This document shows, one piece after another, positions 26,001 to 33,081 of a stretch of 41,784 nt of DNA. Made by a program: the position numbers and the translations under genes. The notes under the pieces are model-generated. The model did not search any database and was not told the DNA's origin. It saw nothing but the letters and a program-made list of their open reading frames with translations. The stretch covers positions 1 to 41,784 of the forward strand of contig CAUDDP010000011.1 of assembly GCA_958448395.1 (NCBI GenBank), read 5' to 3'. The stretch comes from an uncultured Oscillospiraceae bacterium. GTDB lineage: Bacteria; Bacillota; Clostridia; Oscillospirales; Ruminococcaceae. The stretch's first letter is position 1; each line of letters starts with the position of its first letter.

Positions 26001-26119
26001 TTGATATTGTGAAAAGTGTTATGCGACATTTTGTGAACATTGCACTCCACATTTTTCCTGTTGCGATTTATAATGTAAATATATTTATATTATATTAAAA
26101 ATAATAAATTTAACTTCAG

Positions 26120-27256
26120 TCATATATCTTTTGAAGAAGACACTATATTTTTTGATTCCTGCTGATGCAGCTTTTTATTGGTATCGTTTTTCAGAAGTGT
26201 ATAGATAACAGAGGTCAACGGAATAAAGAAAATCATTCCAAATATACCAAACAAATTCTGTCCAACCAACACGGCAACCAGCACCCAGAAGGAAGAGAGT
26301 CCAACAGAGTTTCCAACTACTTTTGGATAAATAAAATGCCCTTCCACAAATTGTACTACAAGATAAATCAAAATACAAAGTACAGCTTTCCAGGGATCTA
26401 TCATCAAATTCAATAATGCACCTGTGCAACATGCCAAAAGTGCTCCTACAAATGGAATAAACGAACAAATGGCTGTTAGTACTCCAATCAACCCCGAATA
26501 AGATATGCCACAAATCGCAAAAGCAAGGAACATCAATGTACCCAGAATCACCGCTTCTAAACATTGCCCGCATAGAAAGTTGCGAAACGTCTGACAAATC
26601 AGTTGACAAGTATCTTTGATTTTTTGACAAGTCTTTTTTTGCAGATTTGCAATGAGCAGCTTGTTGATCTGCCTACCAATTTTATTTTTCTCCAGCAAAA
26701 GATAAATGGCAAGAATAAATCCGACTACACCATTTATCACCACACTTGCAGTGTTGGCAGCAGCGGAAAAAATGGTTGGTACCCAGTTGCCAACCCCAAC
26801 AATCAGCTTTTGCAGCAATTGTCCCTGTTCTGCATCCTTCAACCACACCTCTAATAAAGCGGTATCGATTCCATAAGCCGCCAGTTGATTCAACCACTTT
26901 GGCAGATTGATCTGCACTTTAACATAAATATCTCTAACAGACTGCACCAGTGCAGGTATCACAATGACACAAACAGCTGCCAGCACAATCCCCACAGAAA
27001 GTAGCGTCAAAACTAAACTAATGCCATCCCAGAAACGTTCACTGTGCTGTTTTTTGGCATGCTTTTGCAGTATGCTACGATATCCATGCATAGGAATGTA
27101 AAGAAAAAATGCGATGACACCGCCAACCAAAATCGGCTGAATCAATTCAAATAAGAAGGAAAATGCAAAAGATGCTTCTTCAAAATTTGCAAGGATCAGA
27201 AAAATTGCAGCAATAAACAGAACTGCCGCAAAGACCTTTCGTTTCCACTGTTTCAT
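26120..27256 (-). CDS. AI-2E family transporter (PerM-like)
   Basis: This 378-residue membrane protein has about seven to eight hydrophobic segments. Pairs of helices occur near residues 8-55 and 65-95. A soluble amphipathic part (about 95-150) follows, then a cluster of helices from about 155 to 355. PFVGALLACCTGALLNLMIDPW and EGHFIYPKVVGNSVGLSSFWVLVAVLVGQNLFGIFGMIFFIPLTSVIYTLL are family hallmarks; the second contains the conserved P-K-x-V-G. Members have been linked to autoinducer-2 export or Na+/H+ antiport, but the substrate here is unknown. It follows the rhomboid-like gene by 9 bp and is cotranscribed with it. The tail is Lys/Ser-rich. Confidence 0.88.
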   Translation of the reverse strand: MKQWKRKVFAAVLFIAAIFLILANFEEASFAFSFLFELIQPILVGGVIAFFLYIPMHGYRSILQKHAKKQHSERFWDGISLVLTLLSVGIVLAAVCVIVIPALVQSVRDIYVKVQINLPKWLNQLAAYGIDTALLEVWLKDAEQGQLLQKLIVGVGNWVPTIFSAAANTASVVINGVVGFILAIYLLLEKNKIGRQINKLLIANLQKKTCQKIKDTCQLICQTFRNFLCGQCLEAVILGTLMFLAFAICGISYSGLIGVLTAICSFIPFVGALLACCTGALLNLMIDPWKAVLCILIYLVVQFVEGHFIYPKVVGNSVGLSSFWVLVAVLVGQNLFGIFGMIFFIPLTSVIYTLLKNDTNKKLHQQESKNIVSSSKDI

Positions 27257-27265
27257 AGATATGCC

Positions 27266-27916
27266 TCATTTCATTTTTCTGCGATACTGATACCGCCGAT
27301 ATCGGCTTTGAAAAAACTGCCAGAAATCTTTTCCGAAAAACAACAGAATATTTGCAAATGCAAACAGAATCGAAAGGCGTCCTGACCAATCGGTCACAAT
27401 AAACTCTATCAATAAAAAGGCAACATCCAGCCATGCCAGCCACTTCATTTTAACAGGCAAAATAAAAAACAACATTACCTGAAAATCAGGATAAAGCAAG
27501 GCAAATGCCAAAAACAGCGAAAGATTTAAATAAGTATTGCCAACATAACCGGTAATCAGACCAGATAAAATGGTTCCAATGATACCACAAAAATAGAAAA
27601 CATTAAAACGAAAACTGCCCCATTGCCGCTCCAAACCGTTTCCAATCAGCCAATAAAAATAAATGGAAAACAAAATCCAGAGCGGACTGGAATCCACTGG
27701 AATAAATAAAAATGACAGAATTCGCCAAACCTCACCATGAAAAATCGCATTGCGATCAAAATAAAGATATTGCGAGAGTGTAATGTCATATTGTACAAAG
27801 AGAAACAAATCTGACACAAACACCACTGCCATCCCTACCAGAATCAGATTCATCAGATTCGGAATGGAAAATCGTCCTATCTTACGTTCCAATCGATCCA
27901 ACCATGTAGACTGCAT
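27266..27916 (-). CDS. Rhomboid-like membrane protein without catalytic residues
   Basis: This 216-residue protein has about six membrane helices. FHGEVWRILSFLFIP (about residues 59-73) and YFYWLIGNGLERQWGSFRFNVFYF (about 86-109) match the conserved first half of rhomboid proteases. The GxSG serine motif expected in the following helix is replaced by NTYLNLSLFLAF, and no histidine appears in the last helix. It therefore looks like a pseudoprotease that may bind or hold membrane proteins. The ATG follows AAAGGAG, and the gene heads a two-gene unit with the AI-2E transporter. Confidence 0.72.
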   Translation of the reverse strand: MQSTWLDRLERKIGRFSIPNLMNLILVGMAVVFVSDLFLFVQYDITLSQYLYFDRNAIFHGEVWRILSFLFIPVDSSPLWILFSIYFYWLIGNGLERQWGSFRFNVFYFCGIIGTILSGLITGYVGNTYLNLSLFLAFALLYPDFQVMLFFILPVKMKWLAWLDVAFLLIEFIVTDWSGRLSILFAFANILLFFGKDFWQFFQSRYRRYQYRRKMK

Positions 27917-27994
27917 AATGCATACTCCTTTCCATTAACCACATTTCATACATCCTTAATTTTCATTGTACAGCTGCATTGCTTGTAATAAAAT

Positions 27995-28023
27995 ATTATA
28001 GCACATCTTCTGTAAAAACACAA
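27995..28023 (-). promoter_or_regulatory. Promoter of the rhomboid-like and AI-2E genes
   Basis: On the minus strand TATAAT (28000-27995) lies 17 bp from TTGTGT (28023-28018). The -10 is perfect and the -35 moderate. It sits just after the terminator of the pilus locus. Confidence 0.65.
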
Positions 28024-28054
28024 TGAAACATAAAAAATTAACATTTTTAAAAAT

Positions 28055-28093
28055 AAAACGTCATGCCTGTTTTGTTCCAGGTATGACGTTTTT
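28055..28093 (-). terminator. Terminator of the pilus locus
   Basis: On the minus strand AAAACGTCATACCTG pairs with CAGGCATGACGTTTT (one mismatch) around an 8-base loop, and ATTTTT follows. It lies 13 bp past the stop of the last sortase gene. Confidence 0.88.
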
Positions 28094-28105
28094 ATCCTAT
28101 GCAAT

Positions 28106-28879
28106 TCATTGTGAAGTGATTCGATCACAGCGTACTGTCACACGTTCTGCACCACTGAGCGTACAGGTAAACAAAGTTAAATCCCAATCGCCTGCTTTCA
28201 TTTCCTCTGTTGCAGTATCTGATAAAATTTCTGTCTGCATCACCTGATAACGGTATACATTTCCTGCCATATCCGTAAACTCTATGACATCACCACTATC
28301 CAACTGCCGAATTTTTCCGAAATGTGTACTGTAATTATGTGCTGCGATAATCAGATTATCTGTTAAATAACTCCCAGCATAGCGACAAGGGGTATAACGC
28401 AATTGGTCATACACATAGTGTTCAAAGATAGGCAATTCTATCTGCAAAGATGGGATAGAGAGTAATCCAATATACCATTCACCATCAATTTCATACCATG
28501 TCTCGCCAGCATCCTCTATATAATAAGAACCTTCGGTTGTATAAACCTCCCATGCATCTGCAATAACAGGTCGAGTGGTTGTTTGTGGTACAGCATTCTC
28601 AACAAAAATCGTAGAACCAGCTGCATCCGTATAAAATGGCTGCACCGTTGTAGTTGTCTGCTGCGTTTGTACTGGAACAATAGTCGTAGAAAATGGTGCA
28701 TTTTCACCAGCTGGCGTTTCCTCCGCAGACAATGCTGATTTCAGTTCCTCTCGAATTTCTGCAGCAACTTCTCCGCTTTGACGGCTCTCATGCCAATTCC
28801 AGACAGCAAGAGACAGTGCTGCTATCAGCAACACTGCCCCCGCCAGCATTACATAATGTCCTGCTTTGAATCTTTTCAT
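28106..28879 (-). CDS. Sortase with an extended Thr-rich stalk
   Basis: This 257-residue transpeptidase has an N-terminal membrane anchor (about 8-27). A low-complexity stalk (about 50-105) contains short threonine runs, and the catalytic barrel covers about 130-257. Catalytic residues are H181 (IIAAHNYSTHFG), C239 (TLFTCTLSG) and R246 (ERVTVRC). It lacks a C-terminal membrane helix, so it is not class C; a class D/E-like type is my best reading. The start ATG lies 3 bp after the small pilin stop, with GAGG 8 bp upstream. As the last gene of the locus it may attach finished polymers or the LPATG protein to the cell wall, while the class C enzyme polymerises. That division of labour is inferred. 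Confidence 0.88.
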   Translation of the reverse strand: MKRFKAGHYVMLAGAVLLIAALSLAVWNWHESRQSGEVAAEIREELKSALSAEETPAGENAPFSTTIVPVQTQQTTTTVQPFYTDAAGSTIFVENAVPQTTTRPVIADAWEVYTTEGSYYIEDAGETWYEIDGEWYIGLLSIPSLQIELPIFEHYVYDQLRYTPCRYAGSYLTDNLIIAAHNYSTHFGKIRQLDSGDVIEFTDMAGNVYRYQVMQTEILSDTATEEMKAGDWDLTLFTCTLSGAERVTVRCDRITSQ

Positions 28880-28882
28880 GCA

Positions 28883-30004
28883 TCAATCCTCTTTTTTATC
28901 CATTCGCCAACCAACACCTAGCAAAACCAATCCGCCAGCTGCCATACAAGGTACTGGCCACCAAAGTTGCCCAGTTGCCGGAAGCTTTGTAGTTGTTGTA
29001 GTGGTAGTCGTTTTCGTCATGCTACTTGTTGTACGGGAAGTAGTACTGATAAAAGTTGTACTACTTGTTGCTGTTGTAGTCGATATGCTGGTTGGTGTTG
29101 TTTCTGTCACAACATCACTGCTTGTGGTAGTAATTTCTGTTGTAGTAGTTGTTGTTTCTGTCGTAGTAGAAGTTGTTAATGTACCTAAACCAGTATCATC
29201 GTGTGAGTTCACAATCAGAAACTGGGTTTCGTTCTGCTTATATACCACCATATAATTATCTGGTACAAAAACTTCCTTCACACGCCATTCATCCAAATCA
29301 CTTGCTTCCCAAGAATACGACCAGTTATTTTCTGCATTTAAGGTTACTTCCTTCATCATCTGGTCATTACAGTACAGCTGAATGAGCAGATCTGCCGGAC
29401 GATCTGAAATCCGATTTTCATCGTGCAGCCAAACTTTATTCAGCTTATACATAACAGAAGAGGAAGTTTCAAACGGTCTTACCGTAAACTTCGGATAAAC
29501 ATTCCAGTTAAAGGTCGCACTGCCTTCTTCTGGTGTCAGGTGGAGCAATGCCGGAGCTGGAATATATCGCTTGCCGCCAACTACAACAGGCTTTCCAGTA
29601 ATGAGATAGGCACCTGTTTCGAGCGGTGCAAATGAAACCGCACCATTGGCATCGGTTTTTCCGGTTGCAAGCGGTGCAATCGCATCCACCGCAGCCAGAT
29701 TTGCCAACGTATCCGCCGCATCCTGTACCGCAGCTGTTGTATCCAACTTTCCACTAACTGGATAATCAGCAAAATCGCCTTCCAACACCAGTTCTCCATT
29801 TGTGTCATAATTGCCAACACGATAGAGCTTCCAGGGCATATCTGACAAAACTGTATCTTTTTCTTTACAAATCAACGTCAATGTTCCATCTGCAGCAGCG
29901 GAGGAGGAAATTGGTGTCAACCAGAAGCAGAGGAAAAATATCAGTGCAGCTGCACAATATGCCACGCGGGAAACAAATTTTCTTTGCATCATTCGCACAT
30001 TCAC
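28883..30004 (-). CDS. Small pilin with VYPK motif and LPATG anchor
   Basis: This is a wall-anchored pilin subunit of up to 373 residues. A signal peptide (about 8-38) is followed by an N-terminal pilin domain (about 40-165). The pilin motif NVYPKF comes next (YPK at 170-172), whose lysine can accept a sortase-made isopeptide bond. A Cna_B domain (about 186-272) follows, with KVWLHD and VKEVFVPDNYMV. A Thr-rich stalk (about 275-340), LPATG (341-345), a hydrophobic helix and the tail RMDKKED complete it. The start is uncertain: GTG codons at 30004 and 29998 and ATGs four and five codons in from 30004 are possible. It lies between the two sortase genes and may be the basal or anchoring subunit, though its YPK motif would also allow polymerisation. 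Confidence 0.88.
   Translation of the reverse strand: MNVRMMQRKFVSRVAYCAAALIFFLCFWLTPISSSAAADGTLTLICKEKDTVLSDMPWKLYRVGNYDTNGELVLEGDFADYPVSGKLDTTAAVQDAADTLANLAAVDAIAPLATGKTDANGAVSFAPLETGAYLITGKPVVVGGKRYIPAPALLHLTPEEGSATFNWNVYPKFTVRPFETSSSVMYKLNKVWLHDENRISDRPADLLIQLYCNDQMMKEVTLNAENNWSYSWEASDLDEWRVKEVFVPDNYMVVYKQNETQFLIVNSHDDTGLGTLTTSTTTETTTTTTEITTTSSDVVTETTPTSISTTTATSSTTFISTTSRTTSSMTKTTTTTTTTKLPATGQLWWPVPCMAAGGLVLLGVGWRMDKKED
28985..29175 (-). repeat. Thr-rich stalk of the small pilin
   Basis: The reading frame encodes about 63 residues composed mostly of Thr and Ser, with scattered Glu and Val. The DNA is a degenerate run of GTAGTT-like triplets on the plus strand, less regular than the linker of the CotH-type gene. 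Confidence 0.7.
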
Positions 30005-30025
30005 TCACCATCTTTCGGATTCTTC

Positions 30026-30889
30026 TCATTGTTTTAATAAGGACAGCGGATCTTCGTGTGGGAATTTCCGTTTTTTCTGTTTGCTGCTCATGCCCCAGAA
30101 AACGAACAAACCCAACAGCAGCGGAGCAGAAAGACAAGGTACCACCAACATGGGGTCAAGCTGCACAGCATCTGAGGAAACTGTTGCATGAGACTGATAT
30201 TTGGTTTCGATTCGTCTGGAGCGAATCAACAGACGATGGGAATTGATTCCATAGGGCGTACATGCCATCAATGTAACCATATCCCGTTCGGGTTCAATAT
30301 AGAGGTTTTCGACTTCTTCCGGCAAAATAATTCGGATTTCCTCTACCTCATAGGTCAAGACCTGATCCAACACGGTCATTGTAAAGGTATCCCCTACTAC
30401 AAGCTGATCAATATCGGTAAACAGCTTTGCAGAAGGCAAACCTCTATGAGCAGGAATCACAGCATGGGTATTGGCACCGCCGACCGGAAGAGACGAGCCT
30501 TTCAGATGTCCAGCACCAACGTTAAGGACTTCTTCACTGGTGCCGTGATAAATCGGCAACTCTACATGAATCACAGGAATTGTAATATATCCCATAATGC
30601 CAGTACCAGAGATATTTAAGAGGTCATCATAGCCGCCAATCTGGTCGCAGTTGGAAAATGGAGCTGGCAGATGATAAAGAATTTCGTTGTAATCCCTTGC
30701 TTGCTGTAACAAGCGTTGGGTCTCACCGTCGTCCAATTGTTCGACTGCCTGATTATAAGAGGCTACGGCTCGAGATTGCGTTTTGGAATTCCACCAGTCG
30801 CTGATGGTTGGGTACAGCATTACGGAGAGCCCCACCAGTAAAATAAATATTAAGATAATAGTTGAAATAATACTTGATTTTTTTCTCAT
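30026..30889 (-). CDS. srtC: Class C pilus-polymerising sortase
   Basis: This 287-residue sortase has membrane helices at both ends (about 6-26 and 247-266), the class C layout. Catalytic residues are H148 (VIPAHRGLPSAKLF), C210 (TLMACTPYGINSHRLLIR) and R219. The stretch before the barrel, where a DPW/DPF lid usually sits, reads LPAPFSN (about 74-80), so the lid aspartate seems to be missing. LLNISGTGIMGYITIPVI is typical of the class. It lies between the backbone protein and the small pilin and should link the subunits through their lysines. Its ribosome binding site (AGGGAG, 30901-30896) overlaps the foot of a hairpin, which may tune its output relative to the pilin. Confidence 0.93.
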   Translation of the reverse strand: MRKKSSIISTIILIFILLVGLSVMLYPTISDWWNSKTQSRAVASYNQAVEQLDDGETQRLLQQARDYNEILYHLPAPFSNCDQIGGYDDLLNISGTGIMGYITIPVIHVELPIYHGTSEEVLNVGAGHLKGSSLPVGGANTHAVIPAHRGLPSAKLFTDIDQLVVGDTFTMTVLDQVLTYEVEEIRIILPEEVENLYIEPERDMVTLMACTPYGINSHRLLIRSRRIETKYQSHATVSSDAVQLDPMLVVPCLSAPLLLGLFVFWGMSSKQKKRKFPHEDPLSLLKQ

Positions 30890-30898
30890 GAGGCACTC

Positions 30899-30945
30899 CC
30901 TAATGCCTGTCGGCAGGAATCCCCACCGACAGACTGCATATTAGG
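30899..30945 (-). promoter_or_regulatory. Hairpin overlapping the srtC ribosome binding site
   Basis: CCTAAT and CTGTCGG on one side pair with CCGACAG and ATTAGG on the other, with a bulge and a 12-base loop. The 3' foot in the transcript includes part of AGGGAG, the srtC ribosome binding site. No T-run follows, so it is not a normal terminator. Processing or translational damping is inferred. Confidence 0.55.
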
Positions 30946-30984
30946 ATGAATCGGTATCAAAACCGGAATGGATTTGCGAATGAA

Positions 30985-32886
30985 TTATTCAGCGTCCTTC
31001 TTTGCCCGCTTCTTGGCAATGAGCAGAACACCAGCACCAGCAACCAGTACGCCACCGCCTACATAGAAGAGTGTGGTACCAATGCCACCAACTCCAGGCA
31101 ACTGTGTACCAGAGCTATTGGCAACTTCCATTGTAACAGCACCGGCAACAAGATCTGCATCAGTAGCTGTCGAATCATAAGGTTGAGCAGTAGAGCCCAC
31201 ACCTGTAGCAGTACCATTGGTGAGCGTAATTGCTGTCAACTGTTCGCCTATTCTGCCATCACCTTTACCATCATTATCTGTATCTACATTTGGTCCAATT
31301 GCATCCTGATTCTGTGAATTTGCAGTAGTTGCAGTAATTACCAGTGTCAACGGCTCAATTTTATTGTATCCAGAAGGAGCTGCAATTTCCGTCAAGGTGT
31401 ATGTACCATCATCAAGACCCGGAATTTTAATCTCCTCACTTTTACTAGAAGTAAACTTCGTTACAGTATCCACAGTACTCCAATCGAAACCTGTCACACT
31501 TGTATCAACTGTTACCCATGTATGCTCTTTTGTAGTATCATCAATCTTTAAGTACTTTCCGTTTTTATCAGAAAGAACAAAAGTTGCATTTTCCAACAAA
31601 GCCTTTGTTGAATCCGATGAATCATACTTGTGAACATCCAGTTCATAAGTAAATACAACTACACCATCCTTCGGTGTTTCACCTGTTTCATCAGGAGCTG
31701 TTGTTCCATTTCCCGTATTGTTCGGGTTATTAGAGAATGTCAGGTAAACATCATTGTAGTTACCCTCTCTACCGATAACCGCATCGGTGTCAAGGACTGC
31801 ATTATAATCCACCTGAACCTTTGTATTAGCAAGCGTCTTAGGATCAGTCGTTGGCTTATACTTCTGAACATCTATTACCTCAACGGTAATATCAATACCA
31901 CTATCTCCATTATCCGTAACAGTTGCCTTAATATTATTATCTGATGATTGTGCCGCACCATTAGTAATTGTGAGCTTTTCACCAACAAATGTGCCAATTG
32001 CACCAATTGTAAGTTCTGTCGGAGCTTTAAAACCTTTATCAAGATGGTCTGTAAACTTAATGTAGTATTTGTCATACTCATCAATCTTTGATGGCAAAGT
32101 CGCAATCAGCTTAAACGGAACCGGCTCACTGATGCAGTAATCAGCAACATCGTTATATTGTGTACCGTAATCAGCAGTCTGTTCCCATGAACCAGTCTTA
32201 TCATCTTCCTTTACCTTCTTCAAAACAGTCGGAATAGAAGACTTTACAGTAATTTCTGCACCATTCTCTGCTTTGTAAACGCCCAGAAGATGGTAGGTTT
32301 TAGAACCATAGTCTCCTCCTAAATCACCTTCAACAACAATGTAATAACCATCTTGGTTTACGCCACTAAATGCTCCGTTGGTTGCTTGCCCACAATTTTT
32401 CAATAATGTTGCGTTCTTACCCAACCATTGTGACAGTTTTTTTACTTTTTCCGTATCTGTTGTAGTTGTACCGCCTTCAGTCTTTTGTGTATATTCAAAC
32501 AATGCCTTTGCGATAGAAGCAGCAGTGGTCTGTGTCGGCTCTGTCCATCCCTCCAAACCTGTATTCGCTGCTTTCAATGCACTCAAAAAAGCTGCTGTTT
32601 TCTCATCAGCTTTATCCTCGTCACTCCAAGCCCACTTCACATTATTCAATGTACCTAAGCTATCTGGCGTGCTAATATTTGCAGTCTCAGCAGTACCACT
32701 AAAGAGTTGGTACAATGTGTAACTATGTGTTACTTTATCATTGGCATCAACACCTGTAATTGTAATTGTATTGGCTGTTGCTGCTGCACTTGCAGAGAAT
32801 GAACTCATCGGCACTGCCGCACAAGCTGCCATCACAACAGCTGCTGCAAACGCTGCGACTCTTCTCGTTCTTTTCGTATTTTTCAT
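30985..32886 (-). CDS. Pilin-like backbone protein with LPGVGG anchor
   Basis: This is a 633-residue isopeptide-forming fimbrial protein. The ATG at 32886 follows AAAGGAG and opens a signal peptide (cleavage near 35 after SASA). The N-terminal domain (about 36-220) resembles Gram-positive pilin D1. IPTVLKKVKED (about 218-228) starts the second domain with a lysine pair suited to an intramolecular isopeptide bond. A SpaA/Cna_B-like third domain begins at TYELDVHKYD, ends with LTEIAAPSGYN and supplies the usual Lys and Glu. The sorting signal is LPGVGG (from residue 596), a hydrophobic helix and a KKRAKK tail. No clear YPK motif is visible. It lies beside srtC and has its own promoter, which fits the abundant shaft subunit. 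Confidence 0.9.
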   Translation of the reverse strand: MKNTKRTRRVAAFAAAVVMAACAAVPMSSFSASAAATANTITITGVDANDKVTHSYTLYQLFSGTAETANISTPDSLGTLNNVKWAWSDEDKADEKTAAFLSALKAANTGLEGWTEPTQTTAASIAKALFEYTQKTEGGTTTTDTEKVKKLSQWLGKNATLLKNCGQATNGAFSGVNQDGYYIVVEGDLGGDYGSKTYHLLGVYKAENGAEITVKSSIPTVLKKVKEDDKTGSWEQTADYGTQYNDVADYCISEPVPFKLIATLPSKIDEYDKYYIKFTDHLDKGFKAPTELTIGAIGTFVGEKLTITNGAAQSSDNNIKATVTDNGDSGIDITVEVIDVQKYKPTTDPKTLANTKVQVDYNAVLDTDAVIGREGNYNDVYLTFSNNPNNTGNGTTAPDETGETPKDGVVVFTYELDVHKYDSSDSTKALLENATFVLSDKNGKYLKIDDTTKEHTWVTVDTSVTGFDWSTVDTVTKFTSSKSEEIKIPGLDDGTYTLTEIAAPSGYNKIEPLTLVITATTANSQNQDAIGPNVDTDNDGKGDGRIGEQLTAITLTNGTATGVGSTAQPYDSTATDADLVAGAVTMEVANSSGTQLPGVGGIGTTLFYVGGGVLVAGAGVLLIAKKRAKKDAE

Positions 32887-32907
32887 AATAAACGCTCCTT
32901 TTTTCCT

Positions 32908-32921
32908 TGTGCTTTCGCACA
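32908..32921 (-). promoter_or_regulatory. GNRA-loop hairpin in the backbone-gene leader
   Basis: On the minus strand TGTGC-GAAA-GCACA forms a 5-bp stem closed by a GAAA tetraloop, directly before the AAAGGAG site. It may stabilise the leader. Read on the plus strand it is followed by TTTTTG, but no plus-strand gene ends here. Confidence 0.5.
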
Positions 32922-32981
32922 TTTTTGTTTTGGATTGCGACGGTGACCATTTGCCATTTGCCGCCGACGGTTCTCTGTTTG

Positions 32982-33040
32982 TTCAGAACTTCTTGACTAT
33001 ATTGTAACATGCAACCCTGTGCTTGTCAAGAAGTTCTGAA
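32982..33040 (-). promoter_or_regulatory. Promoter of the backbone gene bracketed by a perfect 16-bp inverted repeat
   Basis: TTCAGAACTTCTTGAC (32982-32997) and its exact reverse complement (33025-33040) are separated by 27 bp. On the minus strand TTGACA (33029-33024) and TACAAT (33006-33001) form a 17-bp-spaced promoter with an extended TGT before the -10. One arm covers most of the -35 element. The other covers the expected start point. Arm centres are 43 bp apart, about four helical turns. The promoter points at the backbone gene and not at the adhesin gene. Confidence 0.85.
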
Positions 33041-33081
33041 TCATTTTCACATTTTGCTCAACATTGAACCGATATTTTTGT

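Noticed and set aside
25939..26052. Upstream extension of the CotH-type protein
   Set aside because: The extension overlaps the promoter and lacks a binding site. The ATG at 25938 begins a proper signal peptide after GAGGAGG.
32908..32932. Plus-strand terminator just upstream of the backbone gene
   Set aside because: The hairpin plus TTTTTGTTTT would fit, but no plus-strand gene ends there. The GAAA-loop reading on the coding strand is simpler.
32982..33040. Inverted repeat considered as a rho-independent terminator for the adhesin gene
   Set aside because: No T-run follows on either strand, the loop is 27 bases, and a good promoter lies inside.
32982..33040. Inverted repeat considered as insertion-sequence ends
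   Set aside because: Only 27 bp separate the arms, there is no transposase, and no target-site duplication is seen.
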